A DNA stretch of 64,000 bases from Bacillota bacterium (GTDB lineage: Bacteria > Bacillota > Sulfobacillia > Thermaerobacterales > RSA17). The translations under genes and the position numbers were made by a program. Below the pieces are notes generated by a model. That model was not told the origin of the DNA and ran no database searches. It saw only the letters and a program-made list of their open reading frames with translations. Numbering within the stretch: position 1 is the first letter of the stretch; each line of letters starts with the position of its first letter. This document shows positions 24,867-31,871 of this stretch, piece after piece. Location of the stretch: contig PKRI01000004.1 of the NCBI GenBank assembly GCA_017577485.1, positions 1 through 64,000 of the forward strand. Direction: 5' to 3'.

Positions 24867-25904
24867 TTGACCCTGCTGGTCACCATCGTCGTCCTGGGCG
24901 GCCTCATCTTCGTCCACGAGTTGGGCCACTTCCTGGCCGCCAAGCGGGCCGGCGTCCACGTCCACGAGTTCGCCCTGGGCTTCGGCCCGGCCATCCTGTC
25001 CATCCGCCGCGGGGATACCGCCTACTCGCTGCGCCTGCTGCCCCTGGGCGGCTTCGTGCGCATGGCGGGCATGCACCCCGAGGAAGAGGGCCTGGACGCG
25101 GTTCCCCAGGACCGACGCTTCATGAATAAGCCCGTAGCCCAGCGGCTGGCCATCGTCGGCGCCGGTCCCCTGGCCAACCTGATCACGGCCGTGGTCCTGT
25201 TCGTGACGGTCTTCAGCCTGCTGGGGATCCCCACCACCACGCTGACCATCGCCGCCGTAGAGCCCCGCTACCCGGCCCAGGCCGCGGGATTCCAGCCCGG
25301 CGACCGCATCGTGGCGGTGGGCGGCCGGCCCATCGATGCCTGGGACGACCTGGTCCAGATCGTCCGGTCCAGCCCCGGGCGGGAACTGGCGGTCACCGTC
25401 CGCCGCGGCGGCGACACCGTGGACCTGCGGGTGACACCCGCGCGGGACCCTGACGGCGGTTTCGGGGTCATCGGCATCCGGCCGCGCATCGAGGTGCAGC
25501 ACTACGGATTCGGCCAGTCGGTGACCCAGGGCTTCGCCTGGACCGGCCGCGTGGTGCTGGCCTTCCTGGACGCCGTGGCGGGTATGTTCTCCGGCGATGT
25601 GCGGGGCGAGATCGTGGGCCCGGTGGGCATCGGCGCCGAGATCGGCCAGGCCACCCAGCAGGGGCTGCCCAACCTGGTGTTCCTCACCGGCCTGCTCAGC
25701 GCCAACCTGGGGCTGATCAACCTGCTGCCCATCCCGGCCCTGGACGGCAGCCGCATGCTGTTCCTGGTGCTGGAGGGGCTCAGGGGCCGGCCCATCGACC
25801 CCAACAAGGAGGGGCTCATCCACCTGCTGGGCTTCGCCCTGATGCTGGCCCTGCTGCTGGTGGTCAGCATCCGCGACGTCGCCCGCCTGTTCGGGGTGGG
25901 CTAG
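24867..25904 (+). CDS. rseP: Site-2 intramembrane zinc metalloprotease RseP/RasP
   Basis: RseP/RasP cleaves membrane-bound anti-sigma factors and signal peptide remnants. The 345-aa protein starts at TTG 24867, with AAGGAG 7 nt upstream. The zinc motif HELGH is at residues 17-21 in the first helix. A PDZ domain spans ~125-190 (FQPGDRIVAVGGRPIDAWDD). The second metal-ligand motif LLPIPALDGSR lies near residue 290. Four membrane segments are expected. The dxr-rasP-proS order is as in B. subtilis. Confidence 0.95.
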   Translation: MTLLVTIVVLGGLIFVHELGHFLAAKRAGVHVHEFALGFGPAILSIRRGDTAYSLRLLPLGGFVRMAGMHPEEEGLDAVPQDRRFMNKPVAQRLAIVGAGPLANLITAVVLFVTVFSLLGIPTTTLTIAAVEPRYPAQAAGFQPGDRIVAVGGRPIDAWDDLVQIVRSSPGRELAVTVRRGGDTVDLRVTPARDPDGGFGVIGIRPRIEVQHYGFGQSVTQGFAWTGRVVLAFLDAVAGMFSGDVRGEIVGPVGIGAEIGQATQQGLPNLVFLTGLLSANLGLINLLPIPALDGSRMLFLVLEGLRGRPIDPNKEGLIHLLGFALMLALLLVVSIRDVARLFGVG

Positions 25905-25913
25905 GGCCCACCG

Positions 25914-25935
25914 CCGGCCGCCGGGGGGCCGGTTT
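25914..25935 (+). terminator. Weak hairpin after rseP
   Basis: CCGGCC (25914-25919) pairs with GGCCGG (25927-25932) with a 7-nt loop and three Ts after. The Ts overlap the -35 of the proS promoter. This is at most a weak terminator. Confidence 0.35.
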
Positions 25936-25962
25936 GACCTGCCGAGCGGTCCTTGCTAGAAT
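25934..25962 (+). promoter_or_regulatory. Consensus vegetative promoter for proS
   Basis: TTGACC (25934-25939) and TAGAAT (25957-25962) with exactly 17 bp between form one of the best sigma-A-type promoters in the window. The predicted start, near 25969, leaves a ~115-nt leader before proS. Confidence 0.75.
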
Positions 25963-25968
25963 CGCCAC

Positions 25969-26085
25969 AGACAGGCAGGCGCAGGCGGGCTGAGGGGATG
26001 CCCGGCTGGAGCGCAACCGGGTGCAGCGAGGCGTGCTGACCCTCCGTCCCAGGGGCGGAGGGCATTCTGTTGTGGGGGGTCATGT
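25969..26085 (+). promoter_or_regulatory. proS leader with terminator-like hairpin (possible attenuator)
   Basis: The leader contains a strong hairpin. CCCTCCG (26040-26046) pairs with CGGAGGG (26056-26062), extendable inward by TCCC/GGGG, and is followed by ATTCTGTTGT. Upstream, CCCGG (26001-26005) can pair with CCGGG (26017-26021). A terminator between promoter and an aminoacyl-tRNA synthetase gene suggests attenuation. The terminator contains CGTCCC, which is common in T-box terminators, but the canonical TGGNACCGCG T-box sequence is not visible and the leader is short for that class. The mechanism is open. Confidence 0.5.
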
Positions 26086-27522
26086 ATGGAACGGGAGTAC
26101 GTGGAGCAGATCGCCGACCGCGAGGACAGCTTTTCCCAGTGGTATCTGGACGTGGTGCTGCGCGCCGAACTGGCCGACTACGCCCCGGTCCGGGGCTGCA
26201 TGGTCTTCCGGCCCTACGGCTACCGCATCTGGGAACTGGCCCAGGCCGACCTGGACCGGCGCTTCAAGGAGACCGGCGTGCAGAACGCGTACTTCCCGCT
26301 CCTGATCCCCGAAAGCATTTTCAAGAAGGAAGCCGAGCACATTGAAGGTTTCGCCCCGGAGGTGGCCTGGGTGACCCACGCCGGCCAGGAGCAGCTGGCC
26401 GAGCGCTACCTGGTCCGGCCCACTTCCGAGACCATCATCGGCACCATGTATGCCAAGTGGATCCAGTCCTACCGCGACCTGCCCGTGCTGATCAACCAGT
26501 GGTGCAGCGTCATGCGCTGGGAGCGGCGCACCGTGCCGTTCCTGCGCACCACCGAGTTCCTGTGGCAGGAGGGGCACACGGCCCACCGCGACGAGGCCGA
26601 CGCCCGCGAGCGGACCATGATGATGCTGGAGGTTTACCGGGCCTTCCTGGAAGATTTCCTGGCGATCCCCGTGGTGCCCGGCCGCAAGACGCCCAATGAG
26701 AAATTCGCCGGGGCCGTGGACACCTATTCCGTCGAGGCCCTGATGGGCAACGGCCGCGCCCTGCAGGCGGCCACCTCCCATTACCTGGGCGACGGCTTCG
26801 CCCGGGTGCTGGGCATCGACTTCCTGGACGCCGACGGGCAGCGCAAGTACGTGCACATGACCTCCTTCGGCCTGTCCTGGCGGGTCATCGGCGCGCTGAT
26901 CATGGTCCACGGCGACGACCGGGGCCTGGTGCTGCCCCCGTCGGTGGCCCCGTACCAGGTGGTCATCGTCCCCATCGCGCCGGAGGCGGTGCGGGACCAG
27001 GTGCTGGGCGAGGCCCGGCGCCTGGCCGACGGCCTCGGGGGGGTGCGGGTCCACCTGGATGACCGGCCCGAGTACACGCCGGGCTGGAAGTTCAACGAGT
27101 GGGAGCTGCGGGGCGTGCCCATCCGGCTGGAACTGGGCCCCCGCGACCTGGAGGCCGGCCAGGCGGTGCTGGTGCGCCGCGACGACGGCCGGCGCCGCCC
27201 GGTGCCCCTGGCCCAGGTGGCCGAGACCGTGCAGCGGGAACTGGCGGCCATGCAGGGAGACCTCTACCGGCGGGCGGCCCGCTTCCGCGAGGAAAACACC
27301 CACGAGGCGGCCGGCGTCGACCAACTGGAGGCCATCCTCCAGGACCGCCGGGGCTTCATCTACGCCGGCTGGTGCGGCGACGGCGCCTGTGAGCTGGCGG
27401 TCAAGGAGCGGACCGGCGCCACCATCCGCTGCCTGCCCCTGGACGCGCCGGCGCCGTCGGGCAACTGCCTGCACTGCGGCCGGCCCGCGCAGCACCGGGC
27501 CCTTTTCGCCCGGGCTTACTGA
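26086..27522 (+). CDS. proS: Prolyl-tRNA synthetase, archaeal/eukaryote-like short type
   Basis: ProRS charges tRNA-Pro. The 478-aa protein from ATG 26086 is of the short type without the bacterial editing insertion. It ends in a zinc-binding-like C-terminal domain with paired cysteines (WCGDGAC and GNCLHCGRP) and a final aromatic residue (RAY), as in archaeal-type ProRS. Class II motifs are visible: VRPTSETIIGTMYAKW, RWERRTVPFLRTTEFLWQE and the ELGPRDLEAGQAV segment. B. subtilis has the long bacterial type here, so the locus is conserved but the enzyme type differs. Confidence 0.94.
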   Translation: MEREYVEQIADREDSFSQWYLDVVLRAELADYAPVRGCMVFRPYGYRIWELAQADLDRRFKETGVQNAYFPLLIPESIFKKEAEHIEGFAPEVAWVTHAGQEQLAERYLVRPTSETIIGTMYAKWIQSYRDLPVLINQWCSVMRWERRTVPFLRTTEFLWQEGHTAHRDEADARERTMMMLEVYRAFLEDFLAIPVVPGRKTPNEKFAGAVDTYSVEALMGNGRALQAATSHYLGDGFARVLGIDFLDADGQRKYVHMTSFGLSWRVIGALIMVHGDDRGLVLPPSVAPYQVVIVPIAPEAVRDQVLGEARRLADGLGGVRVHLDDRPEYTPGWKFNEWELRGVPIRLELGPRDLEAGQAVLVRRDDGRRRPVPLAQVAETVQRELAAMQGDLYRRAARFREENTHEAAGVDQLEAILQDRRGFIYAGWCGDGACELAVKERTGATIRCLPLDAPAPSGNCLHCGRPAQHRALFARAY

Positions 27523-27573
27523 GCCGGGAAACGCCGGAGCGCGGTGGCCTGGAACCCCGGGAGGGAAGGAACC

Positions 27574-28200
27574 GTGCGGGTTGCTGCGGTGATCCCGGCT
27601 TTCAACGAAGAGAGCACCATCGGCGCGGTGATCGACGCGGTGCGTCAGGTGCCCCGCGTCGATGAGGTCATCGTGGTGAGCGACGGTTCCGATGACGCCA
27701 CGGCGGCGGTGGCCCGCAGCCACGGCGCCTACGTCATCGAACTGGAGGCCAACGTGGGCAAGGGTGCCGCCCTGAAGGCCGGCATCCAGCGCGCCGACGC
27801 CGACGTGTACGTGTTCCTGGATGCGGACCTGATCGGGCTCACACCGGAGCACGTGGAGGCGCTGCTGGAGCCGGTGCTGGCGGGACGCGCCTCCATGACC
27901 GTCGGCCGCTTTACCGGCGGGCGGGTGGCCACTGACCTGGCCCAGGTGGTGGCGCCGTACCTGAGCGGCCAGCGGGCGGTGCGCCGCGAGGTGCTGGCGG
28001 GCATCCCCAACCTGGAACTGGCCCGCTTCGGTGTGGAGATGGCCCTGACGCGCCACATCCACCGCAACGGCATCCCGGTGGAAGAGGTGCTGCTGGTGGG
28101 CCTGACCCACCGCACCAAGGAGGAGAAGCTGGGCCTGCTGCGGGGGTTCCTGGCCCGCATGCGGGAGTACTGGGACATCATCCGCTCCACGGTGGAGTGA
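27574..28200 (+). CDS. GT2-family glycosyltransferase
   Basis: This 208-aa protein is a compact GT-A family 2 glycosyltransferase. From GTG 27574 (GAGGG 8 nt upstream) it begins VRVAAVIPAFNEESTIGAVI, followed by VIVVSDGSDDATAAVA and the metal-binding VFLDADLIGL (DxD). No membrane segment is seen, so it would act in the cytoplasm. The acceptor is unknown; glucosyl-phosphoglycerate synthase-like or polyprenyl-phosphate transferases are possibilities. It occupies part of the space where polC lies in B. subtilis. Confidence 0.85.
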   Translation: MRVAAVIPAFNEESTIGAVIDAVRQVPRVDEVIVVSDGSDDATAAVARSHGAYVIELEANVGKGAALKAGIQRADADVYVFLDADLIGLTPEHVEALLEPVLAGRASMTVGRFTGGRVATDLAQVVAPYLSGQRAVRREVLAGIPNLELARFGVEMALTRHIHRNGIPVEEVLLVGLTHRTKEEKLGLLRGFLARMREYWDIIRSTVE

Positions 28201-28231
28201 CGGTGGATCCTGGCGGGAGGGGGGGCTGCCG

Positions 28232-28912
28232 GTGACGCCGCTGGAACAGGTTGCGCGCCTGCTGCTGGCTGCCGCGCTGGCGGGCCTGATCGGATGGGAG
28301 CGGGAGACCACGCGCCGGCCGGCGGGCCTGCGCACCCACGTGCTGGTGGGGGTAGGATCGGCCCTGGTGATGCTGGTGTCCCAAGAGATGTTCCTGCAGT
28401 ACTTCCAGGACGACCAGTTCTCGCGGGCCGACCCGGGCCGCATCGCCGCGCAGGTGGTCAGCGGCATCGGCTTCCTGGGTGCCGGCACCATCCTCCGGGA
28501 GGGCGCCACCGTCCGCGGCCTGACCACCGCCGCCAGCCTGTGGGTGGCGGCCGCCATCGGGCTGGCCGTGGGCGCGGGGGCCTTCCTGGGTGCCCTGGTC
28601 ACCACCGCCGTAACCCTGACGGCCCTGGTGGTGCTGGGGCGGCTGGAGCGGCGGTCGCGGCTCAAGGAGCGGCAGCGCCTGCTGCGGATCCGCCTGGAAG
28701 ACCGCCCCGGTCAGCTGGCGGCCATCGTGACGCCGCTGGCCCAGCATCAGGTGAACATCCGGCAGGTGGAGATGAACCCGACGTCCCGGGAGGACGAGGT
28801 GGAGCTGGAGCTGGTGGTGGACCTGCCGCGGGGTTTGGACCCGCTGCACCTGGCCGACGCGGTGGGCCGGGTCCCCGGGGTGCGGGCGTTGGAACTGGAG
28901 AACGGCGACTGA
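28232..28912 (+). CDS. MgtC/SapB-family membrane protein with C-terminal ACT-like domain
   Basis: The 226-aa product from GTG 28232 has the MgtC N-terminal membrane domain (residues ~5-140). Signature blocks are LAGLIGWERE, RPAGLRTHVLVGVGSALVM, VSGIGFLGAGTILREG and VRGLTTAASLWVAAAIGLAV. A soluble C-terminal domain (~148-226) follows, with DRPGQLAAIVTPLAQHQVNI, an ACT-like pattern that could bind a small ligand. MgtC proteins modulate ATP synthase or magnesium homeostasis in pathogens; the role here is unknown. Confidence 0.88.
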   Translation: MTPLEQVARLLLAAALAGLIGWERETTRRPAGLRTHVLVGVGSALVMLVSQEMFLQYFQDDQFSRADPGRIAAQVVSGIGFLGAGTILREGATVRGLTTAASLWVAAAIGLAVGAGAFLGALVTTAVTLTALVVLGRLERRSRLKERQRLLRIRLEDRPGQLAAIVTPLAQHQVNIRQVEMNPTSREDEVELELVVDLPRGLDPLHLADAVGRVPGVRALELENGD

Positions 28913-28919
28913 GCGCCGC

Positions 28920-28948
28920 TTGGTTCCCGGAAAACCCTGTGGTATAAT
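28920..28948 (+). promoter_or_regulatory. Promoter of the rimP-nusA-infB operon
   Basis: TATAAT at 28943-28948 is a perfect -10 with the extended TGG just before it. TTGGTT at 28920-28925 is 17 bp upstream. This is the strongest promoter in the window and begins the large translation operon. Confidence 0.85.
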
Positions 28949-28972
28949 GCGGTCGGTCTTGAATCGCCCCGG

Positions 28973-29000
28973 AAGAGTGGGTCGCAGAACCCACTCTTTT
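28973..29000 (+). terminator. Leader terminator/attenuator upstream of rimP
   Basis: AAGAGTGGGT (28973-28982) pairs perfectly with ACCCACTCTT (28989-28998) around a 6-nt loop, running into TTTT. It lies between the promoter and rimP, ~20 nt into the transcript. In B. subtilis and relatives a similar AGAGTGGG hairpin precedes rimP (ylxS), and NusA-dependent termination there autoregulates the operon. The same is likely here, since nusA is the second gene. Confidence 0.8.
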
Positions 29001-29018
29001 CGTCATGGGGGTGTTGGG

Positions 29019-29483
29019 GTGCCGCACGACCCGGAACTGCGGGAGCGGCTGCTGGCCCTGGCCGAGCCGGTGGCCCAGGACCTGGGCCTCAACCTGGTGG
29101 ACGTCACGCTGCGGCGGAGCGGCCCGTCCAGCCTGGTCACGGTGACCATCGACCGGCCGGGGGGCGTCACCGTCGAGGACTGCCGGCGCATGAGCCGCGC
29201 CCTGGAGGAGCGGCTGGACGCCGGTTCCTGGTTCGCGGGGCCATACCGCCTGGACGTGGAGTCGCCCGGCATCGACCGGGTCCTGCGGACACCGCGGGAA
29301 TTCCGTTACTTCGCCGGCCGTGAGGTCGAGGTGGTCTTCAAGGACCCCGGCGGCGGGCGTCACCGCGTCACCGGCACCCTGCGGGGCCTGGAAGGCGACG
29401 ACCTGGTGATCGACGAAGCCGGTCAGGAACGGCGCTTCGCCCTGGACCAGGTGGCGCGGGTCCGCCTGCACGTGCGGTTCTGA
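29019..29483 (+). CDS. rimP: Ribosome maturation factor RimP
   Basis: RimP assists 30S assembly. Start set at GTG 29019, giving 154 aa, the normal size; longer in-frame starts would run through the leader terminator. Family pattern: LALAEPVAQDLGLNLVDVTL, VTIDRPGGVTVEDCRRMSRA, LDVESPGIDRVLRTPREF and a C-terminal SH3-like domain with VEVVFKDPGGG. It is the first gene of the operon and precedes nusA after a hairpin. Confidence 0.95.
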   Translation: MPHDPELRERLLALAEPVAQDLGLNLVDVTLRRSGPSSLVTVTIDRPGGVTVEDCRRMSRALEERLDAGSWFAGPYRLDVESPGIDRVLRTPREFRYFAGREVEVVFKDPGGGRHRVTGTLRGLEGDDLVIDEAGQERRFALDQVARVRLHVRF

Positions 29484-29517
29484 CCGCCGGCACCCGGACC
29501 CGGGCCGTATCCAGGGG

Positions 29518-29538
29518 CCCCGGCGACAGCCGGGGTTT
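29518..29538 (+). other. Hairpin between rimP and nusA
   Basis: CCCCGGC (29518-29524) and GCCGGGG (29529-29535) form a 7-bp stem with a GACA loop, followed by TTTCGCTT. It resembles a weak terminator or processing site and could tune nusA levels relative to rimP. Confidence 0.5.
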
Positions 29539-29567
29539 CGCTTGACCCGAAGGAGGGAACCACCAAG

Positions 29568-30893
29568 TTGAACCTCGAGCTCATCGGTGCGCTGCAGGAC
29601 CTGGAGCGCGAGCGGGGGATCGATGCCGACACCCTGGTGGAGGCCATCGAAGCGGCCCTCATTTCGGCGTTTCGCCGCAACTTCGGGTCGGCACAGGACG
29701 TGGTCGTGCGCCTGGACCGGGAAACCGGCGAGATCCGGGTCATCGCCCGCAAGCGGGTGGTGGAGGAGGTCCAGGACGAGAGCCAGGAGATCTCGCTGGA
29801 CGAGGCCCGCAAGATCGACCCGACGTACAAGGTCGGAGATGAGGCCCAGATCGAGGTCACGCCCCGCGACTTCGGCCGCATTGCCGCCCAGACCGCCAAG
29901 CAGGTGGTCATGCAGCGGCTGCGGGAGGCCGAGCGCGACCTGATTTACGAGGAGTTCATCAGCCGCGAGGGCGACATCATCACCGGGGTGGTCCGCCGGG
30001 TGGTGGGCCGCAACGTGTTCGTGGACCTGGGCCGCAGCGAGGCCATCCTGCTGCCCTCCGAGCAGATTCCCAGGGAGTTTTACCGCCCCGGCGAGCGGAT
30101 CAAGACTTACATCGTGGAAGTGCGCAAGACCACCAAGGGCCCCCAGATCGTGCTGTCCCGCAGCCATCCGGGGCTGCTGAAGCGGCTGTTCGAGCTGGAG
30201 GTCCCGGAGATTCACCAGGGGTACGTGGAGATCAAGGCCATCGCCCGCGAGGCGGGCGCCCGCTCCAAGGTGGCCGTGGCGTCGCGGGATGAGCGCATCG
30301 ACCCGGTGGGCGCCTGCGTCGGCCCGCGGGGCAGCCGCGTGCAGTCGGTGGTCAACGAACTCAAGGGTGAGAAGATCGACATCGTCCGCTGGGACGAAGA
30401 TCCCCAGCGCTACGTGGCCAACGCGCTGAGCCCGGCGCGGGTGGTGGACGTCATCCTCCACCCCGAGGAGAAGGTGGCCGAGGTCATCGTGCCCGACGAC
30501 CAGCTGTCGCTGGCCATCGGCCGCGAGGGCCAGAACGCCCGCCTGGCCGCCAAGCTCACGGGCTGGCGCATCGACATCAAGAGCGCGTCCGAGATCAGCC
30601 TGGGTTACCGCCAGGAGGCCGAAGAGTCCGGCAGCCGGCCGCTGCGCCGCATCGTGGCCGTCGACGAGGAAGCGGCCATGGAACTGGAGCGGCTGCGGCA
30701 GCGCTCGTCGAGTGGTGAAGACGGCGAGCCGCCCGCGGCGGGCGAAGCCGCCGAGGCGGGTGAGGCCGCGCAAGCGGCGGAATCCGCGGGCGCGGCCGAA
30801 GGCGCTGAGGCTGCCGCTGAAGCTGCTGAAGACGCCGGCGCGGCCGGAGTGGTGGAACCCGCCGGCGAGCAGGACCAGGAGGACGAAGCCTGA
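29568..30893 (+). CDS. nusA: Transcription termination/antitermination factor NusA with acidic tail
   Basis: NusA binds RNA polymerase and modulates pausing, termination and antitermination. The 441-aa protein starts at TTG 29568, with AAGGAGG at 29550-29556. Domains in order: N-terminal polymerase-binding domain (~1-130), S1 (~135-200, with GVVRRVVGRNVFVDLG), KH1 and KH2 (~230-345, with GACVGPRGSRVQSVVNEL and AIGREGQNARLAAKLTGW). A ~75-residue Ala/Glu-rich tail extends beyond the usual Bacillota end. It probably autoregulates through the rimP leader. Confidence 0.96.
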   Translation: MNLELIGALQDLERERGIDADTLVEAIEAALISAFRRNFGSAQDVVVRLDRETGEIRVIARKRVVEEVQDESQEISLDEARKIDPTYKVGDEAQIEVTPRDFGRIAAQTAKQVVMQRLREAERDLIYEEFISREGDIITGVVRRVVGRNVFVDLGRSEAILLPSEQIPREFYRPGERIKTYIVEVRKTTKGPQIVLSRSHPGLLKRLFELEVPEIHQGYVEIKAIAREAGARSKVAVASRDERIDPVGACVGPRGSRVQSVVNELKGEKIDIVRWDEDPQRYVANALSPARVVDVILHPEEKVAEVIVPDDQLSLAIGREGQNARLAAKLTGWRIDIKSASEISLGYRQEAEESGSRPLRRIVAVDEEAAMELERLRQRSSSGEDGEPPAAGEAAEAGEAAQAAESAGAAEGAEAAAEAAEDAGAAGVVEPAGEQDQEDEA

Positions 30894-30894
30894 C

Positions 30895-31191
30895 ATGGCC
30901 CGGCGCCGCCATGTGCCCCAGCGCACCTGCATCGGCTGCCGCAGCGCCCGCGACAAGCGGGAACTGCTGCGGATCGTCCGGACCCCGGAGGGTGAGATCA
31001 TCTTCGACCCCACCGGGAAACGCTCGGGCCGCGGCGCCTACGTCTGCCGGGACGAGGCCTGCCTGGAGCGGGCGCTGCAGGCCCGCACCCTGGGCCAGGC
31101 CCTGAAGACCGAGGTGTCGGCGGAGCAGGCGGCGGCCCTGCGCTCGGCCCTGCAGGCTCTGCTGGCCGAGCCGGGCCGGCAGGGACCGTGA
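30895..31191 (+). CDS. ylxR: YlxR/RnpM family RNA-binding protein
   Basis: YlxR (RnpM) is a small RNA-binding protein; in B. subtilis it binds and modulates the RNase P RNA. From ATG 30895, two bases after the nusA stop, the product is 98 aa. Diagnostic residues: RTCIGCRSARDKRELLRIV near the N-terminus and SGRGAYVCRDEACLERAL. The C-terminal Ala/Leu helix is normal. Longer upstream starts in this frame fall inside nusA and were not used. Confidence 0.93.
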   Translation: MARRRHVPQRTCIGCRSARDKRELLRIVRTPEGEIIFDPTGKRSGRGAYVCRDEACLERALQARTLGQALKTEVSAEQAAALRSALQALLAEPGRQGP

Positions 31192-31871
31192 CGGGACCGG
31201 AACGGGGACCGGAGCGGGTGCTGGCCCTGCTGGGGCTGGCCCGGCGGGCGGGAGCCCTGACCCTGGGCTACGAAGCCTCCCGCCGCCGGTTGGCGGGCCG
31301 GGGCGGCGGCCTGGTGGTGCTGGCCCGCGACGCGGGTTCGGTGCTCCAGCGCCGGATGACGCGGCTCGCTGAGAGCGCCGGCGTCCCGTGGGCGGTCATC
31401 GACGCCGGCGCTGCGACGCTGGGCCGGGCAGTGGGGCGGCCGCCGCTGGCCGTGGTCGTCGTGACCCGCCAGGACCTGGCGGGCCGCATCGCCCGGGAAC
31501 TGGCGGAGCACGTGGGACCGAACGGGGGTGCACGTTTTGAGCAGGGGCGTACGCGTATACGAACTGGCGCGCGAACTGGACGTGCAGAGCAAGGAGATCC
31601 TGCGCGTTCTTCAGGAAGAGATGAACATCGACATCCAGAACCACATGGCTACCATCAACGACCAGGTCGCCCGCCGGGTTCGTCAGATCCTGAAAGGCGA
31701 GCCGGCCGAGGAGGCCGCGCCGGCTCGCCCCGCCGGCCAGACTCCGGCCGCCGGCGAGGCCAGGCGGCGCCCGAAGAAGCCGGGCAGGCGCCCCCGGCCG
31801 GCAGTGGACATCCTGGGCGAGGAGCCGGGCGGCGGCGACGCCGAGGCCCTGCCCGACGTGCCGGTGGATGA
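31188..31871 (+). CDS. ylxQ: YlxQ-like L7Ae-family protein, with anomalous C-terminal read-on into infB
   Basis: Residues ~5-110 are an L7Ae/YlxQ K-turn-binding fold: LALLGLARRAGALTLGYEA, VVLARDAGS, WAVIDAGAATLGRAVGRPP and VVVVTRQDLAGRIAREL. YlxQ proteins are normally ~100 aa, but this frame has no stop there and runs to 31871, giving 227 aa. The last ~110 residues are Arg/Gly/Pro-rich and look like an out-of-frame reading of infB. One extra G in the GGGGG at 31524-31528 would bring TGA 31538-31540 into frame. That gives a ~117-aa protein whose stop overlaps the infB TTG start. The extension is therefore probably not real. Start GTG 31188 overlaps ylxR. Confidence 0.75.
   Translation: MTGPERGPERVLALLGLARRAGALTLGYEASRRRLAGRGGGLVVLARDAGSVLQRRMTRLAESAGVPWAVIDAGAATLGRAVGRPPLAVVVVTRQDLAGRIARELAEHVGPNGGARFEQGRTRIRTGARTGRAEQGDPARSSGRDEHRHPEPHGYHQRPGRPPGSSDPERRAGRGGRAGSPRRPDSGRRRGQAAPEEAGQAPPAGSGHPGRGAGRRRRRGPARRAGG

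Noticed and set aside
25969..26085. Calling the proS leader a T-box riboswitch
   Set aside because: No TGGNACCGCG box is visible and the leader is only ~115 nt; kept as an unclassified attenuator.
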